Below, piece after piece: positions 1 to 6,202 of a DNA stretch of 7,439 nucleotides (positions are counted from its first letter, which is position 1; the number at the start of each line of letters is the position of its first letter). Made by a program: the position numbers and the translations under genes. The DNA is taken from assembly GCA_009921765.1 (NCBI GenBank), contig RFXC01000205.1:1-7439 (forward strand). The letters are read 5' to 3'. Under the pieces are notes generated by a model that was given only the letters and a program-made list of their open reading frames with translations, had not been told where the DNA came from and made no database searches. This stretch comes from Betaproteobacteria bacterium. GTDB lineage: Bacteria > Pseudomonadota > Gammaproteobacteria > Burkholderiales > Burkholderiaceae.

Positions 1-138
1 ACCTGCCTCACACGCGTGCTCGAAGGCGAGCCCGACCATCGGGACATGTACCTGACGCCGCAGGAGCAGTCCGCGAACGACCAGTTCCTGCCTTGCTGTT
101 CCCGCTCCAAGTCAGCTTGCCTTGTTCTGGACCTTTGA
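1..138 (+). CDS. PDR/VanB-type oxidoreductase, C-terminal end (5' truncated by window edge)
   Basis: Frame 1 is open from the first base to TGA at 136-138 and gives 45 residues beginning [15 protein letters not shown] and ending [14 protein letters not shown]. This is the C-terminal plant-type [2Fe-2S] ferredoxin domain of phthalate dioxygenase reductase-like proteins (FMN, NAD(P)H and 2Fe-2S domains in that order). Cys2 is probably the last Cys of the CxxxxCxxC cluster loop, and Cys32 or Cys33 the distal ligand. Such reductases pass electrons from NAD(P)H to the Rieske centre of an oxygenase or O-demethylase. The partner of this one may lie upstream, outside the window, or be the oxygenase at 2759-4428, from which it is separated by a regulator gene and gene debris. 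The family call is firm; the partner is inference. Confidence 0.85.
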   Translation, partial: TCLTRVLEGEPDHRDMYLTPQEQSANDQFLPCCSRSKSACLVLDL

Positions 139-270
139 GGCCGACGACGCGGCTGCGCCGCGTGGGCCGGAAGCCCGAGCGCGAGGAGTCGACCGGATGC
201 CCAAGGCCGCTAGCGAGATCCTTGCGCCAAGCGCGCACGCCAGCCCGCCCCTGCTGCAAGCCTGGCTTTT

Positions 271-700
271 TCAGGACGTCCGCTCGATGCCGCCCCCCGC
301 AAGCGGACCGCACGCGCTCCTGGGAGCGCTTGCTTGGGCCGGTGGGCTATTGCGGATCTTGGCCATCGCGTACAGCGCAAAAAGACCAGCGGCCGCCAAC
401 CAAGCAGGGGCAGCCGCATCATCGCAGTCCAGCGCACTGGCTACATCGCTGACCTGCAGGGATGCCGGTTCACCCGCCCGGCCATCGCGGCGGGCTCCTG
501 ACGCCTGCGCACGGCGCGCGAACTCCGGGCCAGCAGGCACTTGCAGGAGTTCGAGTCGCATCGCCATCGGAAGCGCTTGCCACTGTTCCCGCGACAGCCG
601 CAGACCGCATTCCTCCAGCTTGTGGGCGTACGGCGAGCGGCAGCCGGCGATTTGCAACTCCGTCGCTGCTGCTGCTCTGGCTCACACAAGCAGGGCAGGG
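271..700 (-). pseudogene. Nitrate-reductase-associated protein (NRAP) homologue, copy A, frameshifted
   Basis: A minus-strand open frame from a TTG at 657 to TGA at 271-273 reads HKLEECGLRLSREQWQALPM and later SALDCDDAAAPAWLAAAG. It aligns along its length with the gene at 5753-6163 (HKLDGCRLRLSLLEWQALPL and QALDCDAAAAGAWLAAAT). The family signature PLAVR-HKLD is split over two frames: RLPLAVR is read in another frame just before HKLE, with one extra C between the two codon sets near 640. A possible CLCEPE segment (cf. CLSFEPDE in copy B) lies in the third frame further upstream near 680-690. The coding sequence is therefore disrupted at least once and probably twice, and has no intact start. 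NRAP (Nitr_red_assoc family) is a small protein of unknown function found near molybdoenzyme genes. Similarity to copy B fades after residues FALYAMAKIR, so the last ~30 codons may be unrelated sequence. Confidence 0.65.
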
Positions 701-753
701 CCGGTTCTGCACCTTACTCCACACCGAGAAGCACCTCGACGAAGATGATCACT

Positions 754-782
754 TTGACAGGCAGGCGCTCGCCCTTTTCACT
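754..782 (+). promoter_or_regulatory. Possible sigma70-type promoter for the IclR gene
   Basis: A perfect TTGACA (754-759) is followed after 17 bases by TTCACT (777-782), a poor match to TATAAT. It lies about 40 bases upstream of the IclR start at 823 and points the right way. The -35 match is exact but the -10 is weak, so this is tentative. The 122 bases between the NRAP remnant and the IclR gene hold no other recognisable element. Confidence 0.3.
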
Positions 783-822
783 GGGTGCGTGTCATTGATC
801 GGTAAGTCTCAGCAAGCATCCT

Positions 823-1599
823 ATGGCAGAGCTGCATCCGAAGTCGCACCCCCCCACAAGCCCGATGTCGAGTGACAGCTCGGTGCGTTCCGTGGAACGC
901 GCCATCGATGTGCTCTTCAGTTTCACACAACAGGAGCCGGTTCTCGACATTCCTGCGCTGCAGCAGCGCACCGGGCTGTCCCGACCCACTCTCTACCGAC
1001 TGTTGCGAACACTGGAAAGCAGGGGGCTGATCTACTCGTTCGGCAACCCGCTACGTTTCCAACTGGGCGCCCGCATCGGCTTGCTCGCGAGCACGTGGAC
1101 GCCTGCGCCTCCGCTGGTCACGCTGGCTGCCGGCCCACTGGAGCAGCTTTGGCGCAGCACCCAGGAAACCGTCGCGCTCATGATGCCCGTCTCCGCTTCC
1201 CATCGCATGTGCGTCTTCGAGCGGAAGAGCCCTCAGGCCCTCTCGTTCAGCCGCGGAGTGGGTTACACCGAGCCGCTGCACAACGGTGCCAGCGGCAAGG
1301 TCATACTGGCGCACTTGACGCCGGACCAGCGGCGGCAGTCGCTCAGCAATCTCAGCCGCCGTGCACGCGACCAGATCGCCCGTGACATCCAGACCGCGCT
1401 CCAGGACGGTGTGCTCGTGACGCACGCTGAAGTGATGGCGGGGACGGTGGCCGTCGCCTCGCCGGTGCTGACAAAAAGCGGCCAGCCGGTGGCGGCAGTC
1501 TGCGTGTTCGGGACGGAGATGCGGCTGCGCGGCGCCGCACTGCGCTCCTGTCGCAGCCAGACCGCCAAGGCGGCGCGCGACATCTCGACGCGACTCTGA
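823..1599 (+). CDS. IclR-family transcriptional regulator
   Basis: 258 residues, the usual IclR length. Residues ~21-80 form the winged helix-turn-helix, opening with SVRSVERAIDVLFSF; the recognition helix lies in GLSRPTLYRLLRTLESRGLI (51-70). Residues ~95-255 are the GAF-like effector domain, with the conserved segment HNGASGKVILAHL (153-165). Members regulate aromatic and organic-acid catabolism by binding the pathway substrate or an intermediate. The gene lies directly upstream of and co-directional with the Bug and Rieske oxygenase genes, matching the position of TphR in terephthalate clusters, so it probably controls them. A second ATG at 865 (MSSDSSVRSVER) is an equally good start because neither has a clear ribosome-binding site. 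Family certain; target and effector inferred. Confidence 0.93.
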   Translation: MAELHPKSHPPTSPMSSDSSVRSVERAIDVLFSFTQQEPVLDIPALQQRTGLSRPTLYRLLRTLESRGLIYSFGNPLRFQLGARIGLLASTWTPAPPLVTLAAGPLEQLWRSTQETVALMMPVSASHRMCVFERKSPQALSFSRGVGYTEPLHNGASGKVILAHLTPDQRRQSLSNLSRRARDQIARDIQTALQDGVLVTHAEVMAGTVAVASPVLTKSGQPVAAVCVFGTEMRLRGAALRSCRSQTAKAARDISTRL

Positions 1600-1620
1600 T
1601 CTGTCCACGCTCCGGACATT

Positions 1621-1665
1621 TTGAGGGTAACCCGCAAGACCCCGGCCCGCGGGAACGACTAGAGT
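1621..1665 (+). promoter_or_regulatory. Candidate IclR operator and promoter upstream of the Bug gene
   Basis: TTGAGGGTAACCCGCAA at 1621-1637 is a 17-base near-palindrome centred on A1629, with seven of eight base pairs matched. About 23 bases downstream is TAGAGT (1660-1665), a plausible -10 with no good -35 at the expected spacing. A palindrome just upstream of, or over, a missing -35 is the usual layout for an IclR-type activator site, and the elements sit in the 130-base gap between the IclR and Bug genes. No second copy was seen upstream of the IclR gene. This is pattern-based inference. Confidence 0.35.
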
Positions 1666-1729
1666 AGGCCGGCAATCAACGATCGCAGCCGCGTCGACAG
1701 ACGCGCCATCATCCTCCTCTAGGCTTCCC

Positions 1730-2695
1730 ATGCGCCAAATATTCACGCTGATTTGCGTTGCTTCGGCCGCTCTGGCCTCACCCCTTGCGTTCGGGCAATC
1801 CTGGACACCGAGCAAGCCCGTGCGCATCGTCGTGCCGGCATCGGGCGGAACGGTTGATCTCGTCGCGCGTGCCGTGATCCCGGCGTTGCAGCAGGCTCTC
1901 GGTCAGCCGGTGATCGCCGATGCGAAACCAGGCGCGTCGGGCAACATTGCCGCTACCCTGGTTGCGAAGTCGCCGGGTGACGGTCACACCATCCTCACCG
2001 GTTTCAATCCGCTCGTCATCAGTACGTTCCTCTCAAAGAACCTGCAATACGATCTGCAGAAGGATCTGAAGCCGATCACGCTGGGTGTTACCTCCGAGCA
2101 GGTCCTGGTGGTCAACTCTGAAGTCCCAGTGTCCACCTTGGCTGAGTTCGTGGCGCTCGCGAAGAAGTCCGATGGGAACATGAACTTCGGATCCATCGGC
2201 ACCGGCAGTGCGTCGCACCTCACGATGGAGCTGTTCAAGTCCCGTGCGGGCGTCGAGATCAAGCACATCCCCTACAAGGGGGCTGCCCCCGCCATGACCG
2301 ATCTCCTCGGCAAGGTGACCCACGCAGGGGTATTTGCGGCGGCAAACGTCATTCCCTACGTCAAGGACGGCCGGCTCAAAGCGCTCGCGGTCACCGGCAG
2401 CAAGCGGCTGAAGGCGCTTCCCAATGTCCCCTCCATGGCGGAGGCAGGCTTCCCGAATTTCAGTGCCACCATCTGGATCGGTTTCCTTGCTCCGGCCAGC
2501 ACGCCGGACCCGGTGGTGCGCGACATGCAGCAGCAGTTCGCGCGGGCGCTCATGAGTCCCGGAGTGCAGAAAAACATGGAAGCCAACGAGTTCGACGTTG
2601 TTGCGAACTCACCGGAGGAATTTGCAAAGTTCCTGAAGCGGGAAGCTGAAACCTGGGGCAGGGTCGCCAAGCAGGCGGGCCTCGTCGCCGAGTAG
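1730..2695 (+). CDS. Bug/TctC-family periplasmic solute-binding protein
   Basis: 321 residues, the normal Bug length. The N-terminus MRQIFTLICVASAALASPLAFG is a Sec signal peptide: a basic residue, a hydrophobic core, and cleavage expected around residues 22-24. The mature protein shows family hallmarks: a first ligand-loop region PASGGTVDLVARA (36-48), PGASGNIAA (67-75), IPYKGAAPAMTDLL (180-193), and the closing block RLKALAVTGSKRLKALPNVP with MAEAGFP (215-242). Such proteins bind carboxylates in the periplasm and deliver them to a TctAB permease or act as sensors. TphC, which binds terephthalate, is the closest functional analogue by gene context. No TctA or TctB gene is present, so any uptake must use a permease encoded elsewhere. 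The Shine-Dalgarno sequence is weak. The oxygenase alpha gene starts 63 bases downstream and is probably co-transcribed. Confidence 0.93.
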   Translation: MRQIFTLICVASAALASPLAFGQSWTPSKPVRIVVPASGGTVDLVARAVIPALQQALGQPVIADAKPGASGNIAATLVAKSPGDGHTILTGFNPLVISTFLSKNLQYDLQKDLKPITLGVTSEQVLVVNSEVPVSTLAEFVALAKKSDGNMNFGSIGTGSASHLTMELFKSRAGVEIKHIPYKGAAPAMTDLLGKVTHAGVFAAANVIPYVKDGRLKALAVTGSKRLKALPNVPSMAEAGFPNFSATIWIGFLAPASTPDPVVRDMQQQFARALMSPGVQKNMEANEFDVVANSPEEFAKFLKREAETWGRVAKQAGLVAE

Positions 2696-2721
2696 CGTTA
2701 CCGGCCACCGATTTTTTCCAA

Positions 2722-2738
2722 GGCGCGCGCTCCGCGCC
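2722..2738. other. GC-rich hairpin between the Bug and oxygenase genes
   Basis: GGCGCG (2722-2727) pairs with CGCGCC (2733-2738) across a five-base loop. A run of six T (2712-2717) comes before the hairpin rather than after it, so it is not an intrinsic terminator on the plus strand, and the minus strand has A instead of T after it. It could act as an mRNA stability element or weak pause site between the transporter and oxygenase cistrons, or be chance in a GC-rich gap. Confidence 0.3.
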
Positions 2739-2758
2739 GAACCAAGCAGGTACATCCC

Positions 2759-3964
2759 ATGCAGAACCCTGGCCACTTGCCTCCGGCATTGCCGCCCACC
2801 CACTATCTGGACAACCGGATCTTCACCGATCCATCCATCTTCCGGGAGGAACAGGAACGTCTGTTCTCCAAGGTGTGGCAGTTTGTCTGCCATGAGAGCG
2901 AGCTGCCGAACAGCGGTGACTTCCGCACCACGCAGGTCGCGGGAAAGCCACTCATCGTGGTCCGCGACGAAAGCGGCAGCATCCGAGCCTTCTTCAACGT
3001 CTGCCGGCATCGTGCCGCGGAAGTGGTGCGTTCCGAGTCCGGCAACGCGCGCTCGTTCACTTGCTTCTACCACCACTGGAACTACGGGTTGGACGGAAGC
3101 CTGCGAGCGGTCTCCAAGCCGGAAGGATACGAGCGCGCATGTCTAGACAAGGCTGCGCTCGGCCTCGTTCCGGTGAGGACCGAGTCCGTGCTCGGGCTGG
3201 TCTTCACCTGTCTGGATCCGCAAGCGCCTGCGTTGAGGGAGTACCTCGGAGAAATCCTCCGCCCATTGCAGGACCCACTCGGGTCGGTGCCGATGCAAGT
3301 CATCCACTTCCACAAGGCAGTGGTCAAGACGAACTGGAAGCTCTGGCAGGACAACAACAGCGAACGCTATCACAGCATGCTGCACGCGATCAACCGGGCG
3401 ACGCAACCCTGGGTGTTGGGCAAGACCAGCCCGATGAAGCTGCGCCTGTTTCCCAATGGCCATAGTGGCTACTGGTCCGAGGGCGAGGCCGCCGTCGCGT
3501 ACGAGCGCGGCGGCTACACCAATGTGACCGGGGGCACGTTGCCGGGCATGCGCGACAATGAAATGCGGGTGGTCAACTTGTTTCCTGATCTGATGGTGAA
3601 TATTCGCTCGAACGTGGTGCGGATCGACCGCATGATTCCGATCGACGAGCAGCACACGATGGTCGAATGGCGGGGGCTTGGTGTCGCCGGCGACGATGCC
3701 GAGACGCGGGAGCTAAGGCTGCGCCATCACAACATGTTCTGGGGCCCGGCGGGGCGCAACCTGCCGGAGGACCTGATTGCGGTGGAATCGCAGTACCGTG
3801 CCATGCGTGCCGACGCAGTCCGCTACAGCATTCTCGCGCGAGAGGAAGACCTCAATCCGACGGACGACGCGAACCTGCGAGCCTATTATCAAGAGTGGAA
3901 CCGGCTGATGGGGCGAAGCGCGTCAGCACCGTTCGAGGCGCACGCACAAGAGGTGACGCTGTGA
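2759..3964 (+). CDS. Rieske non-heme iron aromatic ring-hydroxylating oxygenase, alpha subunit
   Basis: 401 residues. The Rieske [2Fe-2S] ligands are Cys82-x-His84 (NVCRHRA) and Cys102-x2-His105 (TCFYHHWNYG). The C-terminal catalytic domain carries the mononuclear iron ligands His205 and His209 in NNSERYHSMLHAINR, and most likely Asp338 in GPAGRNLPEDLIAVESQ. The layout resembles TphA2, including a block like its LGYADDSAEQRKVRL (here LGVAGDDAETRELRL). Two details differ: Glu202 takes the place of the usual bridging Asp (D-x-Y-H in TphA2), and three rather than four residues separate the two His. The enzyme is expected to use O2 and electrons from a reductase to hydroxylate an aromatic acid in the cytoplasm; the exact substrate cannot be read from sequence. 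AGCAGG lies upstream of the chosen ATG. The stop overlaps the beta start. Confidence 0.93.
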   Translation: MQNPGHLPPALPPTHYLDNRIFTDPSIFREEQERLFSKVWQFVCHESELPNSGDFRTTQVAGKPLIVVRDESGSIRAFFNVCRHRAAEVVRSESGNARSFTCFYHHWNYGLDGSLRAVSKPEGYERACLDKAALGLVPVRTESVLGLVFTCLDPQAPALREYLGEILRPLQDPLGSVPMQVIHFHKAVVKTNWKLWQDNNSERYHSMLHAINRATQPWVLGKTSPMKLRLFPNGHSGYWSEGEAAVAYERGGYTNVTGGTLPGMRDNEMRVVNLFPDLMVNIRSNVVRIDRMIPIDEQHTMVEWRGLGVAGDDAETRELRLRHHNMFWGPAGRNLPEDLIAVESQYRAMRADAVRYSILAREEDLNPTDDANLRAYYQEWNRLMGRSASAPFEAHAQEVTL

Positions 3965-4428
3965 GCTACGAGAATCTTCTGGACGCGTTCGAGGTGCAGC
4001 AGTTCATCCAGCGCACGGCCGCGCTGTTGAACGCCGAGAAGCTTTCCGAATGGCTGGAGCAGTTCCATTCGGATGGCTTGTACGAGATCACCGCGTACAG
4101 CACTGAGCTTGGCAAGGAGCTGGCATGGTGGAAGCAGGAATTGCCGCTGCTGCAAAAAACCATCTCGGAGGTGCCGAGACACGTGCGTGATCCGGCCAAG
4201 CGTCTGCACGTGCTGGGACCGCCGCTGGTGAGCGTGACGGGTGACGCGGCGCGAGGGCAAACGGCCTTCTCGGTATTTCGCACCCTGCCAACAGGGGAGA
4301 CCAGCCTCTTCGTGGTGGGCCGCTACCTTGACGAGCTGGTGCGGGTCGGGAGCGGCTGGCGCTTCAGCGTCCATCGGGTGCAACTGGAGACACGCGTCCT
4401 CGATGCATTTACGCATCTGCCGCTGTAG
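3961..4428 (+). CDS. Ring-hydroxylating oxygenase, beta (small) subunit
   Basis: 155 residues from a GTG start whose bases overlap the alpha stop codon (GTGA), a sign of translational coupling and of an alpha-beta complex. It is a SnoaL/NTF2-like small subunit. Recognisable blocks are FIQRTAALLNAEKLSEWLEQ and FHSDGLYEIT near the N-terminus, RLHVLGPPLVSVTGD in the middle, TGETSLFVVGRYLD, and a C-terminus ending HLPL, close to the ALPL end of TphA3. The beta subunit is structural in most alpha3beta3 oxygenases. The same frame is open upstream to 3667, inside the alpha gene, but that part only shadows alpha; the GTG at 3961 is the natural start. No dehydrogenase or reductase gene follows, unlike in tph operons. 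No clear terminator was seen after the stop. Confidence 0.9.
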   Translation: MSYENLLDAFEVQQFIQRTAALLNAEKLSEWLEQFHSDGLYEITAYSTELGKELAWWKQELPLLQKTISEVPRHVRDPAKRLHVLGPPLVSVTGDAARGQTAFSVFRTLPTGETSLFVVGRYLDELVRVGSGWRFSVHRVQLETRVLDAFTHLPL

Positions 4429-4780
4429 ATGTCGCAGCCAAGCGGTTGCTCACAACGCGAATGCTCCTGATGGGCGGCTTGCAATGTCGCGGAGTGTTGG
4501 CCAAACGGCGAGTTCGTACGTGACGAATGCCCAGGTATCGTCGCAGAGCGAAGCTTGAGCCAGGCTGCCGACTGAACATTGAGCGAGGGCTAGATGCCTT
4601 CCGCGAGCGTTCGGCACGCGATAAGCCTCGAGATCGAATGCTTTCCAATGGTGAACACCTTTGAACGCTGGACATGCAACGAATGCACACCCCGCTGGTT
4701 CGGCAAGCCATTCAGGTGCTGAGGACACTCCAGATCATTTCCGGTCGCCCAGGGTTGCACTTTCCTGGCGAGAGGGGCGC
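4429..4780. other. Intergenic stretch, lower GC, no recognised gene
   Basis: About 350 bases between the oxygenase beta gene and the permease, visibly less GC-rich than the surrounding genes. Two short frames can be seen. One on the plus strand (ATG 4594 to TGA 4720-4722, 42 residues) has a GAGCGAGGG-like site in front and contains WTCNECTPRWFG with a CxxC pair. One on the minus strand (about 4728 to 4450) includes HHWKAFDLEAYRVPN and WPTLRDIASRPSGAFAL. Neither belongs to a family I recognise, and their third-position GC is lower than in the neighbours. The stretch may be a gene relic, a dispersed intergenic repeat or acquired DNA. The last bases (GAGAGGGG, ~4770-4777) serve as the ribosome-binding site of the next gene. 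Confidence 0.5.
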
Positions 4781-5536
4781 ATGAGCGGCGCCCAGGTCGC
4801 ACTGTTCATCGCTTTCGTGGTGGTCGCGACCCTGGCGCAGGGGCTGACAGGCTTCGCGTTCGTGCTGGTACTGCTTGGGCTCGCCGGCCTGTTCCAGCTT
4901 GCGCCCGTGACCGACCTGGCGAACGTGGCAACCACGCTGGCCGTGCTGGGCGCGGCGGCAATGCTGCGCACCTCGCTGAGACACGTCGACCGTACTGCCT
5001 ATCGCGAGGCGGTGGCTGGATCCGCGCCGGGGGTTCTCGCCGGTGTGCTGTTGCTACAGTGGCTGAGCGCAAACGTCATGACCGTGTTGGGCGTGCTGCT
5101 CGGCGTGACCATCTTCGCATGCGCGATCACCATGTTGCGGCCGGGAAACGTGCTGCCAGTACGGTCCAGCGGCATCTGGTTCGGCGGCTTCGGCCTGCTC
5201 TCGGGAGTGCTGGGCGGCCTGTTTTCGGCCGGCGGCCCCCCGCTTGTGTACCACTTCTACCGACAGCCCATGGCAATGGAAGCACTGCGGGCCACCTTGG
5301 TCGCCGCGCTGACCACGATGAGCGTGATGCGGATTGTCGTCGTCCTGGCAACGGGACAGTTCAGCCTGCTTGCGCTGAAGATGATCCTGCTCGCCGCCCC
5401 TGCGGTGCTGGGGACGTCCTGGCTGCTGCGACGCTATCCCCCCCGCTGGCGACGCGAGACGGTGCTCAGGATCGTGTGCGTGTTGCTTCTCGCCACCGGC
5501 GTCAGCATCGCCGCCTCAGCCCTGCTGGGACGTTGA
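4781..5536 (+). CDS. TauE/SafE-family membrane permease (putative sulfite/sulfonate or organic-anion exporter)
   Basis: 251 residues with about eight hydrophobic segments (roughly residues 5-35, 45-65, 78-95, 98-118, 131-150, 170-192, 196-215 and 227-247). The family repeat motif appears in the first half as AQGLTGFAFVLVLLGL and in the second as GGFGLLSGVLGGLFSAGGPP. Members (TSUP family) export sulfite, sulfoacetate or other small anions, often next to genes for breaking down sulfonates or aromatic acids; the substrate here is unknown. ATG 4781 was chosen because GAGAGGGG lies five bases upstream. The frame is open back to 4661, but the extra 40 residues are hydrophilic and unlike the family. 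The oxygenase genes lie upstream on the same strand, but the 350-base gap makes co-transcription uncertain. Confidence 0.88.
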   Translation: MSGAQVALFIAFVVVATLAQGLTGFAFVLVLLGLAGLFQLAPVTDLANVATTLAVLGAAAMLRTSLRHVDRTAYREAVAGSAPGVLAGVLLLQWLSANVMTVLGVLLGVTIFACAITMLRPGNVLPVRSSGIWFGGFGLLSGVLGGLFSAGGPPLVYHFYRQPMAMEALRATLVAALTTMSVMRIVVVLATGQFSLLALKMILLAAPAVLGTSWLLRRYPPRWRRETVLRIVCVLLLATGVSIAASALLGR

Positions 5537-5545
5537 GTCCGCACG

Positions 5546-5802
5546 CATGAGGAACCTGTGCAGGCGCGACTGCGCGGCATCGATGAGGCGGCACACTACC
5601 GCCGCGTGTCACGCGGGTCGATGATTGTCCTCCACGCTGAAGGCTTCTGCAGTGAGGAACGAGGAGGTGAGCTCGCTCAGTTCCGCCTCCAGCTCGCGTT
5701 CGCGTTGCTTGGGATCGGCCGCCGCACTGATTCGCGCTTGTACGCGTCCCCTTCACCGCGCAGCGAGCCCCACTCCGCCGGCGGCCACCCAAGTTTTAGC
5801 CC
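5546..5802 (-). pseudogene. C-terminal remnant of an acyl-CoA carboxylase carboxyltransferase (beta) subunit
   Basis: Reading the minus strand across frames gives, in order, LKLGWPPAEWGSL, GEGDAYKRE, ISAAADPKQRERELEAELSE, LTSSFLTAEAFSVED, IIDPRDTR and AVVCRLIDAAQSRL. This is the conserved C-terminal run of biotin-dependent carboxyltransferase subunits (propionyl-, methylcrotonyl- or geranyl-CoA carboxylase type). The frame changes at about 5731 (between KRE and ISA, apparently one A lost), about 5626 (between VED and IID, one A extra) and about 5604 (one base lost before AVVC). The segment after GSL also lacks a few residues. Only ~85 codons of a normally >500-residue protein remain, with no start, so it is a dead fragment. 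Its upstream edge coincides with the point where the NRAP gene (5753-6163) stops resembling its paralogue. Its 3' end runs against the permease stop codon. Confidence 0.8.
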
Positions 5803-6163
5803 GATTCCGCCTGCTGAGAACATAGTGCGCAAAAGGCGTCGCAGCGGCGAGCCAAGCACCGGCCGCGGCGGCATCGCAGTCCAGCGCCTGGGCGACCTCG
5901 TAAGCCTCCAGGCGCGCCGGTTGCCGCAGGCGCGTGTCGCGACTGGCGCCGGCCTGGAGCGCGCACAGCGCGAAGTCCGCGCCGGCAGGCAAGTGCAGCA
6001 GTTCCGCACGCGTCTCCAGCGGCAGCGCTTGCCACTCGAGCAGCGACAGCCGCAGCCGGCAGCCGTCCAGTTTGTGGCGCACAGCGAGCGGCAGCCACAG
6101 CAGGCAGCGAGCTTCGTCGGGTTCGAAGGAGAGGCAGGCGGTGGGCCCCACGTCGGGTCGCAT
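5753..6163 (-). CDS. Nitrate-reductase-associated protein (NRAP) homologue, copy B, C-terminus probably replaced
   Basis: 136 residues from ATG 6163; a longer frame from a TTG at 6202 is possible. The N-terminal part shows the NRAP signature: LSFEPDEARC (11-20), then LPLAVRHKLDGCRLRLSLLEW (24-44, conserved R-x-KLD-x-C followed by a basic-LS-x2-W), then a PLETRAELLHLP segment. Copy A at 271-700 matches it up to YVLSRR (114-119). From residue ~121 the frame reads through the carboxyltransferase remnant in another register, so the true C-terminus seems to have been lost at a recombination point near 5802. The family has no known function but tends to lie near molybdoenzyme genes, which fits the truncated molybdopterin oxidoreductase gene ~1 kb away. 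Whether this shortened protein works is unknown. Confidence 0.6.
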   Translation of the reverse strand: MRPDVGPTACLSFEPDEARCLLWLPLAVRHKLDGCRLRLSLLEWQALPLETRAELLHLPAGADFALCALQAGASRDTRLRQPARLEAYEVAQALDCDAAAAGAWLAAATPFAHYVLSRRNRAKTWVAAGGVGLAAR

Positions 6164-6202
6164 ACGGCCAGCATAGCGCCCGCCTGGAGTTCGAGAACGC
6201 AA

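Noticed and set aside
122..748. Long plus-strand frame of 208 codons over the left flank
   Set aside because: Low-complexity, Ala/Arg/Pro/Ser-rich translation without motifs. It is antisense to the NRAP copy A remnant, which carries the recognisable conserved residues.
717..780. Minus-strand frame reading EKGERLPVKVIIFVEVLLGVE up to a TAA at ~717, just before NRAP copy A
   Set aside because: It looks like a protein C-terminus, but only ~24 codons separate two stops and I could not match it to a family.
1051..1827. Long minus-strand frame of 258 codons opposite the IclR gene
   Set aside because: Typical GC-rich antisense shadow; the sense strand encodes a complete IclR protein.
2712..2738. 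T-run plus GC hairpin as a transcription terminator after the Bug gene
   Set aside because: The T-run precedes the hairpin on the plus strand and becomes A on the minus strand, so neither direction gives a proper intrinsic terminator.
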